Shown piece after piece: positions 36,567-46,099 of a stretch of DNA of 64,000 bases. This DNA comes from Phycisphaerae bacterium. GTDB taxonomy: Bacteria; Planctomycetota; Phycisphaerae; UBA1845; Fen-1342. Where the stretch lies: contig JAGNKU010000002.1 in the NCBI GenBank assembly GCA_017999985.1, positions 62,001 to 126,000 of the forward strand, written 5' to 3'. The translations under genes were made by a program, and so were the position numbers. Numbering within the stretch: position 1 is the stretch's first letter; the number at the start of each line of letters is the position of its first letter. Under the pieces are notes generated by a model, which searched no databases, was not told the origin of the DNA, and saw only the letters and a program-made list of their open reading frames with translations.

Positions 36567-37770
36567 ATGCCCGAGGGCGTGTTCGAGGACATGAAGGCGT
36601 ACATCGCGTTCAGCGACGAGGACGCGAAGAACCTCGCTTCGCTCGCGGAGCCGATCGGGCCGTTGCTGCCGCGCGTCGTGGATCGCTTCTATCGGGTCCT
36701 GCAGGCCCACCCCGGCGCGCGACAAGTACTGACCGGGGGAACCACGCAGGTGGAGGCGCTCCGGCGCTCGCTGCTGACGTGGTTGCGCGGGTTGTTCGTC
36801 GGAACCTATGACGCGGACTATTGCCGGGAGCGCGCCCAGATCGGTCGAACGCATGTCCGGGTCGGACTGCCGCAGCACTACATGTTTGCCGCGATGGAAG
36901 TGCTCTGGGAGTCGCTGCAGGCGGCGGTGGACACGCTGCCGATCGCCCACGCGCAGGCCAAGCTGGCCTCGCTCCACAAGCTGCTGACGATCGAGATCGG
37001 AGTCATGCTGGAAACGTACCGCGAGAGCCAGACGGCTCAGATCCGCCAGGTCGAGCACGACGCCGTGCAAGCGCGCTTGCGCGAGGCGGAGCAACTGGCC
37101 CAGATCGGGCAACTGGCGGCATCGCTGGCGCACGAGATCAAGAACCCGCTGGCGGGCATCAGCGGCGCGATCCAGGTCATTCGCGCCAACATGAAACCGG
37201 CGGACCCGCACTGGCCAGTGCTGGGCGAGGTGCTGCGCCAGATCAACCGGCTGGACCGCTCGGTGAAGGACCTGCTGGTGTACGCCCGGCCGAAGCCGCC
37301 GCAGTACCAGCGCTGCGATCTGCCGCGCGCGATCGGGCGTGTGCTGGATCTGCTGCGCAAAGAGCCGGAGTTCGAGCGCGTCCGGTTCGAGTACAGCGTC
37401 CCGCGCAACTTGCCCACCATCGCCGCCGACGAGCACCAGATCGAACAAGTGCTGATGAACCTGCTGCTGAACGCGGCCCAGGCTTCCTCCACGACCGGCC
37501 TGGTGAAGCTGGTCGTCACGCCGGGCCGCGAAAGCGTCCAGATTGTGGTGGAGGACCGCGGGCAGGGCATGACGGTGGACGTGGCCCGCCGGGCATTCGA
37601 GCCGTTTTTCACAACCAAGGCGCGGGGCACTGGACTCGGGCTGCCGATCTGCCGCAAGATTGTCGAAGCGCACGGCGGGCGGATTTCGCTTCGCAGTACG
37701 CCGGGCGAGGGCACCGCCGTGACGGTCGAGCTGCTGGAGCGCCCGCCGGCCGTCGAGGCAGGAGCTGTGG

Positions 37771-37796
<26 letters not shown>
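36567..37796 (+). CDS. Globin-coupled sensor histidine kinase
   Basis: 409 aa, without membrane helices. Residues ~5-155 form a protoglobin-type heme domain. The candidate proximal heme ligand is His96 in RAQIGRTHVRVGLPQHY, matching the globin-coupled sensor pattern. The kinase core has H-box SLAHEIKNPLAG (His189), N-box NLLLNAAQAS (Asn302), and G-boxes DRGQGM and GTGLGLPI. It is predicted to sense O2, NO or CO in the cytoplasm and phosphorylate the adjacent NtrC-type regulator, whose gene overlaps its 3' end by 26 bp. The heme assignment is by motif only. Confidence 0.85.
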
Positions 37797-39144
<1,348 letters not shown>

Positions 39145-39185
39145 GAAGCGGTCAGCACTCAGCGGTCGGCTTTCAGCCGGATTAG

Positions 39186-39284
39186 GCACGGAGGCAGGCA
39201 GGGGAGGGATCCAGGGAACGAGGGATCAAGGGATCGAGGGTCGAGAGGGAACAGGGAACTGGGGACAGGGAACAGGTAACGGAG
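39186..39284. repeat. Purine-rich low-complexity tract
   Basis: About 100 bp of near-continuous G/A on the plus strand made of repeated AGGGAAC, AGGGATC and GGGACAGG units, right after the NtrC-type gene. Such tracts can form unusual DNA structures. No function is shown. Confidence 0.6.
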
Positions 39285-39357
39285 CCCGAAGCGCCAGCGA
39301 GGGCCCGGCGCAGCGCGCGGGGTGGAAGTTCTTCGCCCGTAGGGCGCACGACGGTAG

Positions 39358-39425
39358 CCAGGGTCTTCAGACCCTGGACGGTGAAGCTCGCAATTCCTCT
39401 CCTGCCTTCCAGCCCGGAGGGCTGG
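39358..39425. repeat. Two adjacent hairpins (REP-like)
   Basis: CCAGGGTCT-TC-AGACCCTGG (39358-39377) and CCAGCCC-GGA-GGGCTGG (39409-39425) are short, near-perfect inverted repeats 30 bp apart in a gene-free region. They resemble repetitive extragenic palindromes. No transposase is nearby. Confidence 0.45.
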
Positions 39426-39634
39426 CGAGGCGTGAGGATTGAGCCGGTTCCCGCGGGCGCGCACCCGAGGCCACTGACAGACGTCCGCTGCGCGGGCTGA
39501 GCAATGTTGAGCCGGACCTGAGGGACCGCAGGTCAGCGGACGCGTCGGCGGCGCCGAGCGTGTGCACCCGGCGCCGCCGTTCGGATTCACTATCGCGCGC
39601 AGCGCTCACGCTGCGGGAGCTTGTGGAGACGCCG

Positions 39635-39751
39635 CTACTCCGTCAGCGCGCCGTAGACCGCGAGCCAATATGCGCGCTGCACCTCGTCCCAGGCATTTTC
39701 GAGCGCAAAGCCCACCCAGCCGGGCACGCCGGCGCCCGCTACGAATTCCCG
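39635..39751 (-). pseudogene. Possible 3' remnant of a truncated gene
   Basis: On the minus strand, an open segment with protein-like character (EFVAGAGVPGWVGFALENAW...) runs ~37 codons to a TAG at 39635. It begins directly after an in-frame TGA at 39752 with no usable start. It resembles the C-terminal end of a lost coding sequence rather than random frame. The adjacent repeat pair at 39770-39817 may mark the event that cut it off. I do not recognise the family. Confidence 0.3.
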
Positions 39752-39769
39752 TCATCAGTTGTCCGACTT

Positions 39770-39817
39770 GGCTGTCCCCACACTACGGATAGACTATCTA
39801 GAATTAATGGCTGTCCC
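39770..39817. repeat. GGCTGTCCC direct repeat pair, possible insertion scar
   Basis: GGCTGTCCC occurs at 39770 and 39809, 39 bp apart, flanking an AT-rich core in a GC-rich area. Similar TGTCCC ends are known around IS200/RAYT-type elements. The right copy lies within the 3' end of the gene at 39804-40406, so the insertion may have supplied its present stop codon. Confidence 0.35.
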
Positions 39818-40406
39818 TCTTTCCAGACAGCGTAGCGATGGAGATGCTGCTATTGATATTTCGTGCAACGAAGCTGCCCGCGAGCGCACCACCGACCGTC
39901 AAGCCGCCCGTGACGTCCTGTGTGATTTTGACCTCGTTGAGCACACCGCCCCCGATGGTGAGCGTGCCGGCGTGATCGGCCCATAGCGGCCCCAATTCGC
40001 CCACGTCGGAAACGACGTCGAGTGCGTCGAGAACGTTCGTCTCATCGCTGTTGGACTTGAGGTCGAGCGCCTTCACTGCCGCCGCACCGCGCGTGTGCCC
40101 GGCGCTCGGATCGCCAATCACGCTCAGGTGAATGCCGCCGACCGTCACGCCGTTGGCGATCTTGATGTAGTTGATGTACCCAGGCAGATTCGTAGCGCTG
40201 TCGTAGGCCTCGAATTTCCACGGCTCGGCTGGCATGCCGTTCGACCAGATCGTTACACCAATATCGTTGCCTTCAATGTCCTGATCGATAGTGAATTCCA
40301 CTGGCGCGTTGTGCGCGCCCCACTCGACGATGACGTTGCGCGCAACCACAACCTGCGCGAAGACCAGACTCAGACCTACTGCAAGGAGAGCTCTCGTTGT
40401 CCCCAT
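39804..40406 (-). CDS. Secreted protein, possibly 3'-truncated
   Basis: 200 aa from the ATG with AGAGG upstream. A signal peptide (ALLAVGLSLVFAQVVVA) leads into Gly/Val/Thr-rich beta-repeats (GTLTIGGGVLNEVKITQDVTGGLTVGG), like the start of a beta-helix surface protein. It ends abruptly in IATLSGKRDSH, whose last residues derive from the putative insertion at 39809. Proteins of this kind are usually longer, so I suspect truncation. It lies 11 bp downstream of the PEP-CTERM gene on the same strand and may share its operon. Function unknown. Confidence 0.6.
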   Translation of the reverse strand: MGTTRALLAVGLSLVFAQVVVARNVIVEWGAHNAPVEFTIDQDIEGNDIGVTIWSNGMPAEPWKFEAYDSATNLPGYINYIKIANGVTVGGIHLSVIGDPSAGHTRGAAAVKALDLKSNSDETNVLDALDVVSDVGELGPLWADHAGTLTIGGGVLNEVKITQDVTGGLTVGGALAGSFVARNINSSISIATLSGKRDSH

Positions 40407-40417
40407 CACGTGTCCCT

Positions 40418-41110
40418 CTATTGTTGTGTATTTCGCGTTCCTATCACATAGCGTCTTGGGAGCCGAGCGCCCAAGATCGCAACCAACATGCAAGCACAAG
40501 CAGACGGCTCAGGCACGATGCCGCAGTTGACCCAATCCCACTCCGCCAAACTGCAGCTCGATGTCATGTCGCCCCAGCCCACACCTGGTGCACCGGGGAG
40601 ACCTTCAAAGAAGGTCCCCTGCAATGCCGGCGTCCCATCGATATACAGGCTGAAGGCGCGCATGTCCGCAGATTCGAAGACGAACTCGTGGAACTCACCA
40701 GGCACAAAGGGCGCCCAGCCACCGGGTGGGGTATCACAATAGACGCCATTGGTCGCCAGACTCAGATGCACCGTGTAGTAATCGTCGAATCTGATGAAGA
40801 CTGCCGGATCGGAATGGATTGCCTCGTCGACTCGCACTCGCCATGACATGACAAAGTTCTGCCCGGGCCCCACGCTCATTTCCCCTGATCTTAGCTGACC
40901 GTAAATGTCGTAAATGCCCGGGGCGGCGCGCGAGTCGATGAACAGCTTTCCGTCCTCCAACCATCGCTCCGCCGGCGGGTCAGACGAGTAGTGACTCCAG
41001 CCCTCGGTCTCCGGGTACGTGTCACCGTCCCAACTGACCCACCACGGGCTCGCCCGGGCGGCCGTCACCGCCAGCAGCAATGTCACCGTCACGTTCAACA
41101 GACGCAGCAT
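40418..41110 (-). CDS. Secreted PEP-CTERM protein, LamG/lectin-like fold possible
   Basis: 230 aa from the ATG, which has an ideal AAGGAGG 7 bp upstream. The signal peptide is LRLLNVTVTLLLAVTAARA. The body has the jelly-roll-like rhythm of carbohydrate-binding or LamG domains (FVMSWRVRVDEAIHSDPAVFIRF, FESADMRAFSLYIDGTPALQG). The C-terminus is VPEPSACACMLVAILGARLPRR: a PEP motif, a hydrophobic stretch and a basic end. This is the exosortase-type PEP-CTERM signal. It is therefore predicted to be sorted at the cell envelope. Binding partner unknown. Confidence 0.75.
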   Translation of the reverse strand: MLRLLNVTVTLLLAVTAARASPWWVSWDGDTYPETEGWSHYSSDPPAERWLEDGKLFIDSRAAPGIYDIYGQLRSGEMSVGPGQNFVMSWRVRVDEAIHSDPAVFIRFDDYYTVHLSLATNGVYCDTPPGGWAPFVPGEFHEFVFESADMRAFSLYIDGTPALQGTFFEGLPGAPGVGWGDMTSSCSLAEWDWVNCGIVPEPSACACMLVAILGARLPRRYVIGTRNTQQ

Positions 41111-42004
41111 TCCGATCCTCCTTGCTCTGCGCGCCAGCCGCGCCGGCATCCCCAGCCGGCCGGCCGCGCGCTGCCTCATGCTCTGCCACGACGCCGGGAC
41201 AAACACGCGTCTCGTCGTCGCGCTCCTGCGCCCGCCACGGACGCGCAATGCGAGCACCAGCAAACGAGTTGCCCTCAATCACTTATAGCCCTCCAGCACT
41301 GGCCGCCGCCAACGTGGCGACCGTCCCCCCCGACCCCGCCGTCAATATCCCCGCCACGCAACACGCCGGGCGCGATTTCGTCGCCCCTGGGGTCCCGTCG
41401 TCATGCGGCCAGCAGCACGCAGGCAGTGCCGACCGATAACCACGAGCATTCTACATCGCACGCGCGGCATGGACAACAGAAAAGGAGCGGCAGCACCGAA
41501 ATACCGCAGATGCTGGCGAGCAACTGTCAGCCGCGCTGCGCTACGCGCTCTGCTCGGCGCGCTGCGCGCCAAACACGATCGCGACAAGTCGCCCCGGCGT
41601 ACGCGGCCGGCGTTCACCGTCCAGTCGGCTACGGCCCGGCGACAAAGCGCGGTCGTGCCACACGCGCGGGGGGCAGGCGAAGACCCGACAAGATCCGCCC
41701 GATGGCGCCGATATTTAGCAATCCTAGTACCTCTCTGCGTTCTCGGCGTCGTCCGCGGCTATCCTGGCAATGGAGGGTGGCATGTCCCACGTGCCCGCAT
41801 CGAACGCCGCCGCTCACATTGTCACCATGCTGCCAGTGGACCTTGTCACGCTGTTCCTCTGGCTGACAGCTTCATCGTCCCATAACAAAGGTGCGCAATT
41901 AGGCAGCGCGCGAGCACGCCATTTTGATCACCTTTGGCGGATTCGCTCGGAAGGGCGGTTTTATGCGGACGTCGCCCGATCAAGGGTCAGTTTGCACAGC
42001 GCCA
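41111..42004. other. Large gene-free spacer
   Basis: About 890 bp between the PEP-CTERM gene and argF, whose open frames are short and not protein-like. It would hold the promoter of the PEP-CTERM operon and the end of the argF message. I see no tRNA, clear terminator or named repeat. A small gene too divergent to recognise cannot be excluded. Confidence 0.35.
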
Positions 42005-43042
42005 CTAGCGGCGTTTGGCTTTCGCCGCGGGCTTGCGCGCCGACTTCGCGGGCGTCTTCTTCACGGGCTTGGCAGTCTTCTTCGCGGATGACGCCGGGGC
42101 CGCTCTGCCGCCCGCGATCAGGACCATCAGCGCGTTCTGCGCGTGCATCCGGTTCTCCGCCTGGTCGAAGATCGCCGAGTTGGGCGTCCGGGCGGCGGCG
42201 TACTCGATCTCTTCGCCGTAATGCGCCGGCAGGCAGTGCAGCACGATCGCGTCGGGCTTGGCCAGGCCGAGCAAACGCATGTTGATTTGGAAGCCCTGGA
42301 ACTTTGCCTTGCGGGCCTCCGCTTCGGCTTCCTGGCCCATCGACGCCCACACGTCCGTGTACAGCACGTCCGCCCCGCGCGCGGCTTCCGTCGGCTCGTT
42401 CAGCACGCGAATCTCCGCGCCTGTCTTGCGGCCGATCACCTGCGACTCGACCAGCACTTCCGGCTTCGGCTCGAAGCCCGGCGGCGTCGCGACGGTCATG
42501 TGCATGCCGACGAGCGCGGCGCCGTACATGAGCGAATGCGCTACGTTGTTGCCATCGCCGATGTAAACCGCACGCAGGCCTTTCAGCGTCCGCCTGCGCT
42601 CGCGGATGGTCATCAAGTCCGCCAGGATCTGGCAGGGGTGCTCGAAGTCGCTCAGGCCGTTGATCACGGGGCAGGTCGCGTACTTGCCGAGATCGACGAC
42701 GATGTCGTGGCCGAAGACGCGGGCCATGATGAGGTCGGCGTAGCGCGACAGGACAAGCGCGATGTCCTCGGTCGTCTCGCGCTGGCCGAGCTTGATGTCG
42801 GACGGGGCGAGGTAGATCGCGTGTCCGCCGAGCCGCGTCATGCCGGTCTCGAAGGAGACGCGGGTGCGCAGCGAGGGCTTCTGGAAAATCATGGCGAGCG
42901 TCTTGCCGGCGAGCGGCGCGGCGCGCTCGAACTTGGCGCGGTTCGCCTTGAGGGCATCGGCCTGGTCGAGGATGGCGCGAATCTCGTCGCCGGTGAGGTC
43001 TTTCATCGAGAGCAGGTTGCGTCCGCGTAGGTTTACTGGCAT
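42005..43042 (-). CDS. argF: Ornithine carbamoyltransferase with Lys/Ala-rich tail
   Basis: 345 aa from the ATG giving MPVNLRGRNLLSM. Carbamoyl-phosphate loop KPSLRTRVSFE, ornithine region FEHPCQILADLM, and HCLPAH are intact. The enzyme makes citrulline from ornithine and carbamoyl phosphate. After the normal end near residue ~318 come ~28 extra residues rich in Lys, Ala and Pro (SAKKTAKPVKKTPAKSARKP...), like a histone-H1 tail. GGAG precedes the ATG. Neighbours on this strand are not arginine genes. Confidence 0.93.
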   Translation of the reverse strand: MPVNLRGRNLLSMKDLTGDEIRAILDQADALKANRAKFERAAPLAGKTLAMIFQKPSLRTRVSFETGMTRLGGHAIYLAPSDIKLGQRETTEDIALVLSRYADLIMARVFGHDIVVDLGKYATCPVINGLSDFEHPCQILADLMTIRERRRTLKGLRAVYIGDGNNVAHSLMYGAALVGMHMTVATPPGFEPKPEVLVESQVIGRKTGAEIRVLNEPTEAARGADVLYTDVWASMGQEAEAEARKAKFQGFQINMRLLGLAKPDAIVLHCLPAHYGEEIEYAAARTPNSAIFDQAENRMHAQNALMVLIAGGRAAPASSAKKTAKPVKKTPAKSARKPAAKAKRR

Positions 43043-43152
43043 GGTGCCGGTCTCCGTGTGGGGCGGCCTAAAGGGGCGCCCGAGCCTGTCGTCAGAGTCG
43101 CGACAGTGTAGCGGCAGGGGGGTGAATGGAAAATGGCGCGCGGAGCGCCGCG

Positions 43153-43260
43153 GCCTGGCTGCGCCAGATCGTGCCACCCCGACGGGCAGTGCTCGCATTG
43201 TTACCTTGTTACCTGCACACCTTGTCACCCCCACGGCTTGGCTGCGCCAGACCGTGCCAC
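43153..43260. repeat. Dispersed-type repeat pair
   Basis: GC(C/T)TGGCTGCGCCAGA(C/T)CGTGCCAC occurs at 43153-43177 and 43236-43260, 23 of 25 bases identical, in the spacer between argF and the STN gene. A TTGTTACCTTGTTACC direct repeat lies between them. Such units look like an interspersed repeat family of the genome. Confidence 0.5.
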
Positions 43261-43270
43261 GCGCGCGGGG

Positions 43271-44389
43271 CTATTGCGCGAGCTGCTTGCGGAGAATCTC
43301 GATGACCTCCGGCATCTTGCGGTCGCGCAGAGCTTTGAACTCCGCCGGCAGTTCGTCGGCACGAATCAGGAAGTCGATCGTGGTGCCGTCGGTGCCAACC
43401 GGTACGCGGACGATCGCCACGACCGGGGAACGCGTCTCACCGCCCGGTGCGGCCCCGCCTTGGCTCGGCCGGGCACCCACCATGACGCCATGCTCGCCCA
43501 CCTCGTACCATAGCCCAGTGCGGCCGGAGATCAGTTCCAGGACCTGGCGGGCGGTCGTGTCACGCTGGATGAGGTCCACGAAGCGGTCCTGCGCCGCGAC
43601 GCGCTGCAGCGACCCGGGCTCAAAGTGGATCGTGATGCCGATCCGGCGGCCCAGATCCATCAGCAGGGCGTCGAGGGCCACGCGCTGGTAGTTGAGATCG
43701 AGCGGCCGGTCGAGCCGTTGCTGAATGTCCTCGCCGCGGCTGTAAATCACGATCGTCTTGCCGGACAGAACCCACAGGCAGCCCATCTGCTGCGTGACGG
43801 TTTCGAGTTGCGTAAGGGCATCGGCCGGCGGGCCGGCCCGCATGGCCTGCTCGAACATCTGCTGCGGATCGGTCTTCCCCGCTGGCGGAAGGCGAAACTC
43901 GACGGTGAAGGCATCGGGTCGAATGTGGGCCCACTGCTGCCCGGCGAGCGTCTGCAGCAGCGTGACTTCATCGACGGTCAGGCGGCGGCCCAGCCGTTCG
44001 AGCACCGGCGCCGGTGCGACCACGACGTGATTGTCGCCGATACGCAGCGCCAGCCCCAGGCCGGCGAAAATCTGCTCCAGCGCCCGGCGCACCGACATGT
44101 GCTCGATCACGATCGAAAGGCGGGTCTGCTCACCATACGGCATGCATTCCAGCGCGGCGGGGTCAATCTCGAAGTGCAGGCCGGTCGGCTTCTCCAGTTC
44201 CGCTAGCGCATCGCGGATCGGACGCTCGGAAATCTCGATCCGCTGCGTGATCTGCTGGTCCAGCGCCGCCTCCACGAGGTCACGCATGCCCTGCGCGCCG
44301 GCCAGCGGCACGATGGCCGCCAGCGACAGCAGGCCGGCAAGGCACGTCGGGAGGTTCGAGCGTCGATGGATGACGGTTGAGGTTGGCAT
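43271..44389 (-). CDS. Secreted protein with STN-like (secretin/TonB short N-terminal) domains
   Basis: 372 aa with a signal peptide (LAGLLSLAAIVPLAGAQG). The segment IRDALAELEKPTGLHFEIDP...MSVRRALEQIFAGLGLALRI has the STN/AMIN-like ring-building fold pattern, repeated once more in the second half (DALLMDLGRRIGITIHFEP). It is the third gene of an operon led by an ECF sigma factor and a membrane anti-sigma, so it may be the signal receiver or a target of that system. No TonB receptor gene is next to it. Spacing to the anti-sigma gene is ~10 bp. Confidence 0.72.
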   Translation of the reverse strand: MPTSTVIHRRSNLPTCLAGLLSLAAIVPLAGAQGMRDLVEAALDQQITQRIEISERPIRDALAELEKPTGLHFEIDPAALECMPYGEQTRLSIVIEHMSVRRALEQIFAGLGLALRIGDNHVVVAPAPVLERLGRRLTVDEVTLLQTLAGQQWAHIRPDAFTVEFRLPPAGKTDPQQMFEQAMRAGPPADALTQLETVTQQMGCLWVLSGKTIVIYSRGEDIQQRLDRPLDLNYQRVALDALLMDLGRRIGITIHFEPGSLQRVAAQDRFVDLIQRDTTARQVLELISGRTGLWYEVGEHGVMVGARPSQGGAAPGGETRSPVVAIVRVPVGTDGTTIDFLIRADELPAEFKALRDRKMPEVIEILRKQLAQ

Positions 44390-44399
44390 GGAGATGGCC

Positions 44400-45056
44400 T
44401 CAATAATACCCGGCCGTCTCTACGGACGGCTCGGCCGGCATGATGAGGGGATCGACCACGAAGAGACGCTGCGGCGCGGCCGCCGTCGCCGAAGGGGCGG
44501 AAATGCGGGCAAACGCCACGCCGGCGTCGGCAGTGGACCGCGCCGTGGCGGGCGGAGAAAGTGTGACGCGCACCAGTCCGGCGGGTGCGGTGGGGGGAGC
44601 GCCATGCGGCAGAAGCGCGAGGAGCAGGGCGGCGGCGGCCGTCAGCGAAGCCGCGGTGGCCGCAAGCCCGGTGTAGAGCCGACGTCGTCGCGCCGCCGTT
44701 CCCGTACTCCGCGCCACGGCTTGGGAGATCCGCCCGTGCAGACGGGACCAGTCGATGCGGGCATCGAGCGAGGGCAGGTCGCGCAGCACGGAGTCGAGGG
44801 CATCATCAGGCTCTGCGTCGATCGCTTGGGGCTGATCGAGATTGGCGACGATGCGGTCCTTGAGCCGTGGCCAGTTGACATTGGCCGGCGTGGACCAGCC
44901 GCGGGCGAGGAGCGCATCGAAGCGGCGCCATTCGTCGAAGATGGCGGCCAGCTCGGGCTGGGCGGCGAGCGCGGCATCGATCTGCGCCCGCAGGTCGGCG
45001 CGGTCGGGCTCGCTGAGCCACGCGGACACGAGTTGTTCGAACGCGAGGCGGTCCAT
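44400..45056 (-). CDS. Membrane-anchored anti-sigma-like protein
   Basis: 218 aa from the ATG at 45056 (a GTG at 45065 is the alternative). A cytoplasmic N-terminal ~130 residues (MDRLAFEQLVSAWLSEPDRADL) precede one transmembrane helix (LYTGLAATAASLTAAAALLLALL) and a short outer region. This is the usual anti-sigma layout. It sits ~40 bp downstream of an ECF sigma gene, which is the main support for the call. No clear zinc-binding ZAS motif was seen. Confidence 0.68.
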   Translation of the reverse strand: MDRLAFEQLVSAWLSEPDRADLRAQIDAALAAQPELAAIFDEWRRFDALLARGWSTPANVNWPRLKDRIVANLDQPQAIDAEPDDALDSVLRDLPSLDARIDWSRLHGRISQAVARSTGTAARRRRLYTGLAATAASLTAAAALLLALLPHGAPPTAPAGLVRVTLSPPATARSTADAGVAFARISAPSATAAAPQRLFVVDPLIMPAEPSVETAGYY

Positions 45057-45096
45057 CGCGGTCACCGTCCGGCCAAGTCCATCGTCGGGCGCGGGC

Positions 45097-45693
45097 TTAC
45101 ATGAAGTCCGCGAGATACTCTTTCATCTTGCGGCGCGCCTGGAAGACGTGCCATTTCACCGCTTCGATGCTGCAGTCCAGAATCTGTGCCACGTCCTTCT
45201 GCGGGAGCTGCTCCACGCTGAAGAGGACGAGGGCGGCCCGCTGCTGGGGTGGCAATTGCGCCAAACCGGCCTGCACGCGCTCCTCCAGCTCGGTCGCCGC
45301 GAGCCGCGCGCCGGGGCGATCCTCGGAATGCGGGCTGTCGGCGATCCGCTCCTCCCGCGACGTGTCCTCGGACAACAGACAGTCCTCGAACGAGAGTCGC
45401 GGGCCGCGCGAGCGGCGGTAGTTCAGCGACAGGTTGGTAACGATCCTCAGCAGCCACGGTCCAAACCTTGCGGGGTCTTCCAAGGCGTCCAATTTCCGAT
45501 ACGCACGAATGAAGGCATCCTGACACACTTCCAGGGCATCGTGGATGTTGCCCAGCAGCCGGTACGCCACGGCGGTTGCCCGCCGCTGGTAGCGTTCGAT
45601 CAGGTCATCGAACGCCGCCTTCCGGCCAGCCAGCGTCGCTCGCACCAGCTCGGCATCATCCGGCGTTACTGGGGTCGAGCGCTGGGCTGCCAC
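45097..45693 (-). CDS. ECF-family RNA polymerase sigma factor
   Basis: 198 aa. Region 2 (VAYRLLGNIHDALEVCQDAFIRAYRKL) and region 4 (LPPQQRAALVLFSVEQLPQKDVAQILDCSIEAVKWHV) are clear. I choose the GTG at 45693 because AGGAG lies 5 bp upstream; an earlier GTG at 45717 lacks one. It heads an operon with the anti-sigma and STN-domain genes. The promoter it reads is unknown, but autoregulation is usual in this class. Confidence 0.9.
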   Translation of the reverse strand: MAAQRSTPVTPDDAELVRATLAGRKAAFDDLIERYQRRATAVAYRLLGNIHDALEVCQDAFIRAYRKLDALEDPARFGPWLLRIVTNLSLNYRRSRGPRLSFEDCLLSEDTSREERIADSPHSEDRPGARLAATELEERVQAGLAQLPPQQRAALVLFSVEQLPQKDVAQILDCSIEAVKWHVFQARRKMKEYLADFM

Positions 45694-46099
45694 GTGCTCT
45701 CCTGCCTTCAAGGACACCGTGAGGGGCCAAAGGTTGGGCCGATTTCGGTGCTAGCTCGTCTCGTTCGACGGCCGGGGCCCGATCATTATTCACGTGCTGG
45801 GCGGGATTTGGAAACGGGCGCCGGCGCGGCAACTGCGCGGTCCGGTATGGAGCGCGGCCGGGTGGGGACGGGGCGCTTCTAACTCACCTGCTGGCAGTTG
45901 GTTATGAGACGTTCACCCGGGTGCCAGCGGCTGCGGTGGGCGTCTCCGATTGTTGGCGGAATGCCGTCGCCGTATGATGGCGCTGTCCAAGAGCTTGTGC
46001 GGACACGGTCACCGACCGCGCGACGGTGTTTCCCGGCCGGCGGAAGGAAGTTCGGGGTTAGAGGGTCATGTCAGCGTCCCACGGATCAAGGAGTGAGCC
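45694..46099. other. Divergent spacer between sigma gene and the TGA-interrupted gene
   Basis: About 405 bp containing the starts of two divergent transcripts. I see no gene. Only the AAGGAG ribosome-binding site of the gene at 46100 is well defined. Confidence 0.4.

Noticed and set aside
41111..42004. Several open frames of 60-290 codons in the large spacer
   Set aside because: All are Arg/Ala/Ser/His-rich without signal peptide, domain or ribosome-binding site.
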